Source: Casuarius casuarius (Eukaryota; Chordata; Aves; Casuariiformes; Casuariidae). From it: DNA of 64,000 bases. Below the pieces are notes generated by a model, which worked only from the letters and a program-made list of their open reading frames with translations, had not been told where the DNA came from and made no database searches. The stretch covers positions 10,619,943 through 10,683,942 of the forward strand of contig PTFA01000009.1 in assembly GCA_003342895.1 (NCBI GenBank). Reading direction: 5' to 3'. Within the stretch, counting starts at the first letter, position 1. The number at the start of each line of letters is the position of its first letter. Shown here in pieces: positions 45,401 through 48,484 of the stretch. The position numbers were made by a program, and so were the translations under genes.

Positions 45401-48314
45401 TTTAGGGCAGTAGAGTGTTTTGATGACCTCTGTGAAGTCTATTGGGTGTTCATCTGAGGTTGGTCAGGTATAGGTCACTGAGATGCCCTTTTTCACTCAG
45501 CACAGGACCAGTCCCATTTCAGCACCTAGCTGAATGGGGCTGTGAGTGTGCCTAAAACTTGTGCTCTCTTGAGGAAGTACCTGTCTTTACTGACCCTATG
45601 AACTTCAGTTAAACGGGATAAATGTAGGACATTAGACTAGCAAATGCTAGTAGGAAATAGTGTTGTCTAGGTAGAAGATGGATTTCTTTCCTAAAGAAGT
45701 ACTCAAAGTTCTTTACATTATTTGGTGGTTTAATATGCAGCATGTAAAATATGCCCTCAAATGGTGAAACTGAATATACGTCTCAAATCTGAATCATCTA
45801 TAATGTTTGAAACACAGCTGTCAGCCACTAGGAGGCATTTTATCTTGCACATGGTCAAGGCTTGGCAGTATCTTACACTAAGAAACTTAACACAAATCAG
45901 AAAACCTAAATTGACTCAAGCTCCATTGCTAGCTATTATAGCAAGACAAAGAAACACATAGCCCAGAGGTACATGTGTTACATTCTAAACTTAGTGTATA
46001 CTGTTTCCTTAATATCTTGCCAAGTCTTGTCTCCTGGCAGGCTTTTCCAAGGAAAATTTTATATTGACTTACATTTGATACAAACCATATAAACATTTTT
46101 CTTGACAAGAGAGAGCATTTTAGCATGTCTGGAAATTCTCTTTTGACTCATGGAAAATTTAGCTTCCCAGTCCATCACAGCACTGTACATGAATTAGCTA
46201 TGTTAATAGGCAACTCCTTTGATTACTAGTTTCACTGTGAGAAAAGAATATTGAACTGTATGGAAAGGAACATTCCAAGGAGAGAACAGAACGTGATATA
46301 TTAAGGGGTAACTTATGTTTTACCAGCCTTTCTAAGTAACTCTGTCTCTGTAAGAAGTACGGAAATTAGCCCAGCAAGGAAAAGTTGCTACAACATGAAC
46401 CAGGAATGTGGCAGAGAAATGAGAATACTCCCCCACACTTTGCATGTGTATTGTTTTACCACCCCAAATTCACCATTTCTTGAGTCAAATATGTTTTGCA
46501 CTTCAGAAATGTTCAGGGATACAACCAAAGGGAGGGGAAGAGACCTGGCACTCAGAGGCCTTTGTTTATTGGACCAGATGAAACTGAAGTTCTTTCTTAC
46601 AGCAGATAGTCCCTTAGTTCTCATCCCACTGAATATATATATATATAAAATATTTATTTATAAATATACGCATATTATTTGCTGCTGTAAGCAGAGAACA
46701 CACAGCATCCATTTGCTCAAGTTTTGTAATTTTTTCTTCACTGAGAATTACTGAAGATACAATTTATATATTGAAAAAGCAGAAACAGAAAAGTTTACAG
46801 TAAATTATATTTATTCTCTATGGAATATCTTAACATGTACATTCTTTTCTTTTAAGATACTTTTCAACATTTAACCTGTGTCTACTCTTGATGAGGAACA
46901 GTGGTATTCCAGATTAATTTGGGCTATTTGTTGTTGCAGATTATGTTACCTGATTTACTCATGAGCAGAGCATTCTGAGCTCCGATTGCTCCACTGCCAA
47001 AAGCCTGCTGTTAGAATCATAGTAATCTTCTAGGCAGAAGCTCCTTTCCAGGTATGCTTAGGCAGATAGATTTATCATGAAATGGCTAAAGTAATCATTT
47101 TCACGATTTGTATTATATAAACTAGGATAGGATATGGGTTTAAAAGCGTTTGGCTTTGCTTTACTGCAGTACAGTTTATTTGGCTGCCACTTATCAAGTT
47201 ATTTGTAAAGTTATTCATTTCTTTAATGTATGGATAAATACATTACAGATCTTTTTTATCTACAAGGAAGAAAAATGTTTTATCTTAAGGAAGGCCTTGT
47301 TTAAAATGTCTGGCAAGCAGGAACAGAGCACATCCAAAAAAGGTCAGATGTACTTGTGGTATGTCATCTGTTTAACTTAAATATTCATAACACACTTATC
47401 TTCACTATAAGCTGAAGCTGAATACACTGTAAGGATATTATTTATACAAAGTTTTGTTTTTCTCTAAATTCCATGGTTTTTTCTTTTCTTTTTTTTTTTG
47501 GTGTTCTGTTTCTCTCTGTAAACATATGCATACACACATTCACACAGACTCCCAGATACCATCAGCTGTTAACCAGTCTCATGAGGGACTAAAACAGCCT
47601 GCAGATGCATGATTGAAACTATTTTAGCTGAGGGAATTAATTTACCCTCCTGCTTTATGTCAAAAGTGAAAATCCTATAAACTGACTTATTTTCATGTAG
47701 CACTCATAAAAACTGTTTCATCAAAACTTATTAGAATTTTAAGACTGTTTTCCACACATAAATTGTTTAAAAAAAAAAAAAAATGCTGCCAGGGGAAAAC
47801 ATACTACAAAAGTACAAAGGAGTACTCCGATTAAAAAGCTGAATGCAAAAACTTACTGTTTGTGACAAATAAGTTCCAGACTGTGCGGAGCTAGCATTTA
47901 AGATGTTATTCCAAGACTTAAAAGAAATAGCTTAAAAACTCTCCAGTGTCTGTAATATGAAAACAAGAAAGAACAAGAACGAATGCAGCTGAGGCAGAGA
48001 ACACTGTGCAGTCCATTTAACCACAGAAAAAGCAAAGCGAAGAGAAACCTTTGGGATGATAATGCATACTCCTGCAACTTTCAGCTTCAACATTAACTAT
48101 CTGACGCTGCTGAATTAGTGAAGATAAAGTGTTCTGGTGAGATTTGTGAATACATTTCTTATAAGCTATTTAAATGATTGGTGAAAATAAAAATAAAATA
48201 AAAACATTAAATCATAAGAAGCTTAAATTACTCACCGTCTTGTTGTGCCAAAATAACTGAGGGTTGAAACACGGCAAGAATGAGCAAAGTTACTTTTTGC
48301 ACAAAGCTCATCAT
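136..48314 (-). CDS. COL3A1: Collagen alpha-1(III) chain precursor, 5' 43 of about 51 exons (whole-gene entry, partial at 3' end)
   Basis: Homotrimeric fibrillar procollagen of the extracellular matrix, made in the ER and secreted. The spliced frame gives a signal peptide (1-23), VWC domain (about 32-90), minor helix (about 106-138), N-proteinase site (P153/Q154), N-telopeptide, and main Gly-X-Y helix from G175 to residue 1068, where the window ends. The VWC domain rules out COL1A2. The sequence [18 protein letters not shown] and the telopeptide QYDSYDVK identify type III rather than COL1A1, COL2A1 or COL5A2. Every intron checked is GT-AG and every exon after exon 2 is in phase 0. There is no stop or frameshift, so the gene looks intact. 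Exon numbers follow the 51-exon human scheme, because the size series matches it. Exons 44-51 (54, 108, 54, 108, then the C-propeptide) are expected to the left of base 1, and in other vertebrates COL5A2 then follows tail to tail (known synteny, not visible here). Confidence 0.97.
433..486 (-). CDS. COL3A1: COL3A1 exon 42 (54 bp, residues 1015-1032)
   Basis: Encodes [18 protein letters not shown], one residue different from the human exon as I recall it. The donor is GTAAGG. Confidence 0.97.
883..990 (-). CDS. COL3A1: COL3A1 exon 41 (108 bp, residues 979-1014), with a GVPGER site
   Basis: Begins [19 protein letters not shown] and ends [15 protein letters not shown] (988-993) has the GxOGER form bound by collagen-binding integrins once the Y-position proline is hydroxylated. 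The human chain has GLSGER at this place (recalled). Confidence 0.96.
991..1969 (-). other. Intron 40 (979 bp)
   Basis: AT-rich non-coding DNA. Reading frames on both strands are short and lack collagen periodicity. No repeat or RNA gene was recognised. Confidence 0.8.
1970..2077 (-). CDS. COL3A1: COL3A1 exon 40 (108 bp, residues 943-978), collagenase-site exon
   Basis: Begins [19 protein letters not shown] and ends GMAGAK. The Gly952-Ile953 bond in PQG-IVG sits where interstitial collagenases (MMP-1/8/13) cut fibrillar collagens, about three quarters along the helix. The human type III exon reads GPLGIAG here (recalled), so PQG-I looks more like the alpha-1(I) site. Cleavage is inferred from position and motif. 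Confidence 0.95.
2192..2353 (-). CDS. COL3A1: COL3A1 exon 39 (162 bp, residues 889-942)
   Basis: Eighteen triplets, the single 162-bp exon typical of fibrillar collagen genes. It opens [19 protein letters not shown] and ends GPPGSRGER. The donor is GTACGT. This exon fixes the register of the exon-number scheme. Confidence 0.97.
2354..3838 (-). other. Intron 38 (1,485 bp)
   Basis: Contains T-rich runs near 2569-2591. Nothing coding was seen, and open frames around 3360-3707 have no collagen or other recognisable pattern. Confidence 0.8.
3839..3892 (-). CDS. COL3A1: COL3A1 exon 38 (54 bp, residues 871-888)
   Basis: Encodes [18 protein letters not shown], nearly the same as the human exon, which ends in SN. 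The donor is GTAAGT. Confidence 0.97.
4055..4080 (+). repeat. Poly-T run, 26 bases, intron 37
   Basis: Uninterrupted T run. No LINE or SINE body or target duplication was recognised beside it, so it is treated as a simple repeat. Confidence 0.85.
4425..4478 (-). CDS. COL3A1: COL3A1 exon 37 (54 bp, residues 853-870)
   Basis: Encodes [18 protein letters not shown], matching the human exon except for Thr in place of Val. The donor is GTGAGT. Confidence 0.97.
4660..4767 (-). CDS. COL3A1: COL3A1 exon 36 (108 bp, residues 817-852)
   Basis: Opens [19 protein letters not shown] and ends GPQGGPGAP. The acceptor is CTACAG and the donor GTAAGT. Confidence 0.97.
5174..5227 (-). CDS. COL3A1: COL3A1 exon 35 (54 bp, residues 799-816)
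   Basis: Encodes [18 protein letters not shown]. The tail GPAGFPGAP is shared with the human exon. The donor is GTAAGT. Confidence 0.97.
5841..5894 (-). CDS. COL3A1: COL3A1 exon 34 (54 bp, residues 781-798)
   Basis: Encodes [18 protein letters not shown]. The donor is GTAAGT and the acceptor TTGCAG. It is among the less conserved exons relative to human. Confidence 0.95.
5999..6052 (-). CDS. COL3A1: COL3A1 exon 33 (54 bp, residues 763-780)
   Basis: Encodes [18 protein letters not shown], close to the human [18 protein letters not shown]. The donor GTAAAG is weaker than its neighbours. Confidence 0.96.
6053..7115 (-). other. Intron 32 (1,063 bp)
   Basis: Holds the large CA/TG microsatellite and flanking TA-rich DNA (6,366-6,436) and a second TA-rich patch near 6,670-6,715. 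No coding signal was seen. Confidence 0.8.
6388..6436 (+). repeat. (CA)n microsatellite, about 24 units
   Basis: Uninterrupted CA dinucleotides directly after a (TA)n stretch at 6366-6386. The compound structure is expected to vary in length. Confidence 0.98.
7116..7169 (-). CDS. COL3A1: COL3A1 exon 32 (54 bp, residues 745-762)
   Basis: Encodes [18 protein letters not shown]. The donor is GTGAGT. It shares GEPGG-GADG-PG with the human exon. Confidence 0.96.
7706..7813 (-). CDS. COL3A1: COL3A1 exon 31 (108 bp, residues 709-744), with a GMPGER integrin site
   Basis: Opens [25 protein letters not shown] (727-732) is the GMOGER motif of type III collagen known to bind collagen-receptor integrins, and is kept here. 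The exon ends GSPGPKGDK as in human. Confidence 0.96.
7915..8013 (-). CDS. COL3A1: COL3A1 exon 30 (99 bp, residues 676-708), with a GIPGER site
   Basis: Opens [19 protein letters not shown] and ends GSEGAK. GIPGER (679-684) replaces the human GAPGER (recalled) at the same place. The donor is GTACCA. Confidence 0.95.
8106..8150 (-). CDS. COL3A1: COL3A1 exon 29 (45 bp, residues 661-675)
   Basis: Encodes [15 protein letters not shown]. It is one of the five-triplet exons, and the donor is GTAAGT. Confidence 0.95.
8373..8426 (-). CDS. COL3A1: COL3A1 exon 28 (54 bp, residues 643-660)
   Basis: Encodes [18 protein letters not shown]. The tail GENGKPGEP is identical to human. The donor is GTAAGT. 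Confidence 0.97.
8778..8831 (-). CDS. COL3A1: COL3A1 exon 27 (54 bp, residues 625-642)
   Basis: Encodes [18 protein letters not shown]. The donor is GTATTC, one of the weaker splice sites in the gene. The tail LQ matches the human exon end. Confidence 0.94.
9358..9411 (-). CDS. COL3A1: COL3A1 exon 26 (54 bp, residues 607-624)
   Basis: Encodes [18 protein letters not shown]. It has the same GKNG core as the human exon, and the donor is GTAAGT. Confidence 0.97.
9524..9577 (-). CDS. COL3A1: COL3A1 exon 25 (54 bp, residues 589-606)
   Basis: Encodes [18 protein letters not shown]. The first nine residues are identical to human. The donor is GTAAGT. Confidence 0.97.
9677..9775 (-). CDS. COL3A1: COL3A1 exon 24 (99 bp, residues 556-588), VWF/DDR2/SPARC-site exon
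   Basis: Opens [16 protein letters not shown] and contains [11 protein letters not shown] (573-583). In fibrillar collagens this motif, with hydroxyproline, binds the VWF A3 domain, discoidin domain receptors and SPARC. It is fully kept. The intron ends CAG before GGT, and the donor is GTTAGT, a rarer form. Confidence 0.97.
10127..10180 (-). CDS. COL3A1: COL3A1 exon 23 (54 bp, residues 538-555)
   Basis: Encodes [27 protein letters not shown] is shared with human. The donor is GTATGT. Confidence 0.97.
10181..11085 (-). other. Intron 22 (905 bp; intron 23 in the older 52-exon numbering)
   Basis: AT-rich, with an 11-bp inverted repeat at 10837-10847 and 10900-10910 and a TATA-like TTTATATG on the minus strand between the arms. 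It is of interest because an internal promoter was reported in the chick gene (see findings). No exon is assignable by eye. Confidence 0.6.
10837..10910. repeat. Inverted repeat, 11-bp arms with 52-base spacer
   Basis: Left arm ATTCAGAGAAC (10837-10847) is the exact reverse complement of GTTCTCTGAAT (10900-10910). Beyond the arms, GACAT recurs in inverted form with a 5-base insertion on one side, extending the stem imperfectly. Confidence 0.85.
11086..11184 (-). CDS. COL3A1: COL3A1 exon 22 (99 bp, residues 505-537)
   Basis: Opens [16 protein letters not shown] and ends GGPGLPGMR, with the same ends as the human exon. The donor is GTAAGA. Confidence 0.97.
11308..11361 (-). CDS. COL3A1: COL3A1 exon 21 (54 bp, residues 487-504)
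   Basis: Encodes [18 protein letters not shown]. The PGFRG and PGEK ends match human. The donor is GTATGA. Confidence 0.97.
11362..12583 (-). other. Intron 20 (1,222 bp)
   Basis: Strongly AT-rich, with many TTATT/AATTA stretches. No coding, repeat or RNA signal was recognised. Confidence 0.8.
12584..12691 (-). CDS. COL3A1: COL3A1 exon 20 (108 bp, residues 451-486)
   Basis: Opens [19 protein letters not shown] and ends GVPGTPGER, so GTPGER (481-486) falls across the exon end. The human exon ends GAAGER (recalled). The donor is GTAAGC. Confidence 0.96.
12830..12883 (-). CDS. COL3A1: COL3A1 exon 19 (54 bp, residues 433-450)
   Basis: Encodes [18 protein letters not shown], two conservative changes from human. 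The donor is GTAAGT. Confidence 0.97.
13682..13780 (-). CDS. COL3A1: COL3A1 exon 18 (99 bp, residues 400-432)
   Basis: Opens [19 protein letters not shown] and ends GNPGAKGSP. The GIPGAPGL core matches human. The donor is GTGAGT. Confidence 0.96.
13902..13946 (-). CDS. COL3A1: COL3A1 exon 17 (45 bp, residues 385-399)
   Basis: Encodes [15 protein letters not shown]. The unusual end GEM is shared with human. The donor is GTGGGT. Confidence 0.96.
14073..14171 (-). CDS. COL3A1: COL3A1 exon 16 (99 bp, residues 352-384), with a GTPGER site
   Basis: Opens [19 protein letters not shown] and ends with [18 protein letters not shown] is at 364-369; the human exon has GAPGQR at this place (recalled). 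The donor GTGTGT is atypical but has the invariant GT. Confidence 0.96.
14666..14719 (-). CDS. COL3A1: COL3A1 exon 15 (54 bp, residues 334-351)
   Basis: Encodes [18 protein letters not shown]. All but the penultimate residue match the human exon. The donor GTATCC is weak. Confidence 0.97.
15422..15466 (-). CDS. COL3A1: COL3A1 exon 14 (45 bp, residues 319-333)
   Basis: Encodes [15 protein letters not shown], a poorly conserved exon (human GARGNDGARGSDGQP, recalled), but with the right size, phase and splice sites. Confidence 0.94.
15467..16471 (-). other. Intron 13 (1,005 bp)
   Basis: Non-coding. A T/C-rich stretch is present around 16,065-16,150. No repeat family was recognised. Confidence 0.8.
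16472..16525 (-). CDS. COL3A1: COL3A1 exon 13 (54 bp, residues 301-318)
   Basis: Encodes [18 protein letters not shown]. The human exon has GAPGERGRPG, so the integrin-type GxPGER has become GPAGER here. The donor is GTAAGT. Confidence 0.96.
16740..16784 (-). CDS. COL3A1: COL3A1 exon 12 (45 bp, residues 286-300)
   Basis: Encodes [15 protein letters not shown]. The human GLPGEN site reads GLPGAN. The donor is GTAAAT. Confidence 0.95.
17282..17335 (-). CDS. COL3A1: COL3A1 exon 11 (54 bp, residues 268-285)
   Basis: Encodes [18 protein letters not shown], following the cross-link motif of exon 10 as in other fibrillar chains (GF-D/S). The donor is GTAAAA. Confidence 0.96.
17336..18926 (-). other. 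Intron 10 (1,591 bp)
   Basis: AT-rich. It contains a decayed CR1-like fragment on the plus strand (see 18675-18830). Nothing else was recognised. Confidence 0.8.
18675..18830 (+). mobile_element. Decayed CR1-type LINE, 3' end fragment
   Basis: The order of blocks AGACTGGATG, AAAATTCAACAG, TTATGTTATGGGAGGTCAGAC and the TATGATTC end resembles the 3' end of CR1 elements as I recall it (GGAGGTCAGACTAGATGATC, ending in repeats of ATTCTATG). It has many substitutions and no coding part, so it is an ancient insertion antisense to COL3A1. Both the family call and its edges are judged by eye. Confidence 0.6.
18927..18980 (-). CDS. COL3A1: COL3A1 exon 10 (54 bp, residues 250-267), helical cross-link exon
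   Basis: Encodes [19 protein letters not shown]264 occupies the N-terminal helical cross-link position of fibrillar collagens, whose usual context is KGHR. Here the His codon reads CAA (Gln). A 9-nt repeat makes the PGM-PGM-PGM run. Confidence 0.97.
19137..19190 (-). CDS. COL3A1: COL3A1 exon 9 (54 bp, residues 232-249)
   Basis: Encodes [18 protein letters not shown]. The human exon contains GRPGER, the strong integrin site GROGER; the same place reads GRNGDR here. The donor is GTATGA. Confidence 0.96.
19920..19973 (-). CDS. COL3A1: COL3A1 exon 8 (54 bp, residues 214-231)
   Basis: Encodes [18 protein letters not shown], two residues from human. The donor is GTAAGT. Confidence 0.97.
20154..20207 (-). 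CDS. COL3A1: COL3A1 exon 7 (54 bp, residues 196-213)
   Basis: Encodes [18 protein letters not shown], containing the GYQG...GEPGQ pattern of the human exon. The donor is GTACGT. Confidence 0.97.
20859..20924 (-). CDS. COL3A1: COL3A1 exon 6 (66 bp, residues 174-195), start of the main triple helix
   Basis: Encodes S then seven triplets, [21 protein letters not shown]. The acceptor ATATAG keeps phase 0 with exon 5; the alternative AG two bases further in would break the frame. The human chain has eight triplets in this stretch (recalled), so the helix seems to begin one triplet later. The donor is GTAAGT. Confidence 0.93.
21272..21310 (+). repeat. Two-copy tandem repeat, 23-bp period
   Basis: AGTTACCTGCAGCTTA occurs at 21272-21287 and again at 21295-21310, with similar following bases (ACTTTTC and GGTTTTC). 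Confidence 0.95.
22271..22319. repeat. AT-rich palindromic patch
   Basis: TAGTATATG (22281-22289) faces CATATACTA (22310-22318) as an exact inverted pair, with TAGTATAGTAT-like units between them. A long hairpin could form. Confidence 0.7.
24040..24245 (+). repeat. Purine-rich (GA) low-complexity tract
   Basis: Around 200 bases of mostly A and G on the plus strand, therefore a C/T-rich stretch in the COL3A1 transcript, 200 bases upstream of the exon 5 branch region on the other side of the exon. No unit repeat is exact. Confidence 0.7.
24443..24514 (-). CDS. COL3A1: COL3A1 exon 5 (72 bp, residues 150-173), N-proteinase site and N-telopeptide
   Basis: Encodes [14 protein letters not shown] then [10 protein letters not shown]. 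The Pro153-Gln154 bond matches the bond cut by procollagen N-proteinases (ADAMTS2/3/14), at the same residue numbers as in human. K161 in YDVK is the telopeptide lysine oxidised by lysyl oxidase. After YDVK the sequence diverges from the human SGVAVGGLAGYP. Acceptor TTACAG, donor GTAAGA. Confidence 0.95.
24515..27348 (-). other. Intron 4 (2,834 bp)
   Basis: Apart from an old repeat near 26150-26900 no feature was recognised. Short open frames at 24915-25347 and 27021-27275 show no family pattern. Confidence 0.75.
26150..26900 (+). mobile_element. Old interspersed repeat, unnamed, with internal inverted repeat
   Basis: GGAGACCCAGGTTCAAATCC (26629-26648) is followed by an inverted counterpart with AAGGAATTCAAACCC and then CAGACATCCCAG. 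I have seen this arrangement (GGAGACCCAGGTTC, then the mirrored form with CACATCCCAGG and CCCTAACCAC) in old reptile repeats. Upstream, TTTTAGGCATCTACA and GGTGCCTGACTT fit the same kind of element. Family name and limits are uncertain. Confidence 0.4.
27349..27465 (-). CDS. COL3A1: COL3A1 exon 4 (117 bp, residues 111-149), N-propeptide minor helix
   Basis: Opens [19 protein letters not shown] and ends with [12 protein letters not shown]. The two cysteines of GICQSC form interchain bonds at the end of the N-propeptide helix, a feature of type III. This exon corresponds to canonical exons 4 and 5 joined, as is known for COL3A1. Donor GTAAGT, acceptor TTGCAG. Confidence 0.96.
28032..28070 (-). 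CDS. COL3A1: COL3A1 exon 3 (39 bp, residues 98-110), VWC-helix linker
   Basis: Encodes [13 protein letters not shown]. The end GPRGDP aligns with human GPKGDP and starts the minor helix. The linker part is shorter and unlike the human APTRPPNGQ. The acceptor lies behind an A/T run (TTTTTTTTAG). Its size keeps the frame, which supports it despite its shortness. Confidence 0.92.
28071..30297 (-). other. Intron 2 (2,227 bp)
   Basis: Contains the CA-rich microsatellite at 29161-29194 and CT-rich DNA at 29080-29150. The 28985-29410 open frame is produced by this simple repeat. Confidence 0.8.
29161..29194 (+). repeat. (CA)n microsatellite with CG interruptions
   Basis: CA repeat interrupted by one CG step, preceded by GCATGTGCATG alternating purine-pyrimidine DNA. 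Confidence 0.95.
30298..30509 (-). CDS. COL3A1: COL3A1 exon 2 (212 bp, residues 27-97), VWC domain
   Basis: Completes codon 27 (split G/TC, Val) and encodes a ten-cysteine von Willebrand factor C domain: [53 protein letters not shown]. Most residues from [10 protein letters not shown] to GECC match the human chain. It ends QTTPQPTG before a GTAAGT donor; the acceptor is TTCCAG. The VWC domain is present in alpha-1(I), II, III and V/2 chains and absent from alpha-2(I). Confidence 0.98.
31700..32220 (+). repeat. Pyrimidine-rich tract
   Basis: About 500 bases dominated by C and T on the plus strand (CTTTTCC, CTCTCTCT and similar), giving a purine-rich stretch in the COL3A1 pre-mRNA. It has no exact unit. 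Confidence 0.7.
37727..37748 (+). repeat. Poly-T run, 22 bases
   Basis: Pure T homopolymer in intron 1 with no recognisable element body next to it. Confidence 0.85.
39261..39294 (+). repeat. 17-bp direct tandem duplication
   Basis: GTTTGCCCTGAAAGACA (39261-39277) is followed at once by GTTTGCCCTGGAAGAAA (39278-39294), 14 of 17 bases the same or better. Confidence 0.9.
48236..48314 (-). CDS. COL3A1: COL3A1 exon 1, coding part (79 bp, residues 1-26 plus one base)
   Basis: Two ATG codons stand in tandem (48314 and 48311), as in human MMSFVQK. The reading is MMSFVQK, a hydrophobic core VTLLILAVF, then QPSVILA and QQD. Signal-peptidase cleavage is expected after A23 of VILA, leaving Gln. The first ATG is chosen because human starts with the same Met-Met, although either would work. 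The donor GTGAGT begins at 48235. Confidence 0.97.
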
Positions 48315-48350
48315 GTCTAAATATTAGACATGAGACTCTCTGTGCAAAAA
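48294..48350 (-). promoter_or_regulatory. COL3A1: Collagen mRNA 5' stem-loop (LARP6-type site)
   Basis: In the transcript, TTTTTGCACA (48350-48341) pairs exactly with TGTGCAAAAA (48303-48294), and inside it CATGTCTAA pairs with TTAGACATG (48332-48324 with 48320-48312). The start codon sits in the structure. This element is known in COL1A1, COL1A2 and COL3A1 mRNAs and is bound by LARP6 to regulate procollagen translation. Binding here is inferred from the conserved sequence. Confidence 0.92.
48317..48331 (-). promoter_or_regulatory. Upstream ORF 2, four codons, inside the stem-loop
   Basis: ATG TCT AAT ATT TAG encodes MSNI. Its stop ends two bases before the main ATG, so termination and re-initiation are closely coupled in space. 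The human leader carries an equivalent MSDI ORF (recalled), which argues for selection on its position. Confidence 0.85.
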
Positions 48351-48378
48351 TAAAAATGGGGGGGAAAGAAAAATCTAT

Positions 48379-48426
48379 TCAAAGTAGCAACATCAGTTGT
48401 TCCCTGCCCTTCCAGCACCGGGCCAT
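48379..48426 (-). promoter_or_regulatory. Upstream ORF 1, 15 codons
   Basis: Encodes MARCWKGREQLMLLL and a TGA stop, entirely within the leader and upstream of the stem-loop. Whether it is translated is unknown. A human ATG lies near the same place (recalled). Confidence 0.6.
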
Positions 48427-48463
48427 GTACAGAACTCAGCCACAAGCATTCCCCAGCTTTGGC

Positions 48464-48484
48464 CTTAAATAGAAAAAAAATTGG
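48464..48484 (-). promoter_or_regulatory. COL3A1: COL3A1 core promoter: TATA box and adjacent CCAAT
   Basis: TATTTAAG on the minus strand at 48471-48464 lies about 30 bases before the inferred start. CCAAT is at 48484-48480, unusually close, separated from the TATA box by an A/T run. The use of the CCAAT box is inferred. Confidence 0.75.

Larger units (their letters stand above)
30510..48235 (-). other. Intron 1 (17,726 bp)
   Basis: No exon, RNA gene or intact mobile element was recognised. Contents worth noting: a pyrimidine-rich tract (about 31700-32220), a 22-base T run (37727-37748), a 17-bp direct duplication (39261-39294), a GC-richer patch with a CACGTG palindrome (about 42880-43020), an AT microsatellite (46632-46648) and an A run near 47768-47783. 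Enhancers are plausible in a first intron of this kind but cannot be read by eye. Confidence 0.8.
48315..48441 (-). other. COL3A1: COL3A1 5' untranslated leader (127 nt)
   Basis: The start at about 48441 is placed by likeness to the human mRNA start GGCTGAGTT and by its 30-base distance from the TATA box. Blocks GGCTGAGTT, GGCCCGGTGCTG, AAGGGCAGGGAACAAC and GCTACTTTGAA are shared with the human leader as I recall it. It contains two upstream ORFs and most of the 5' stem-loop. Confidence 0.8.
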
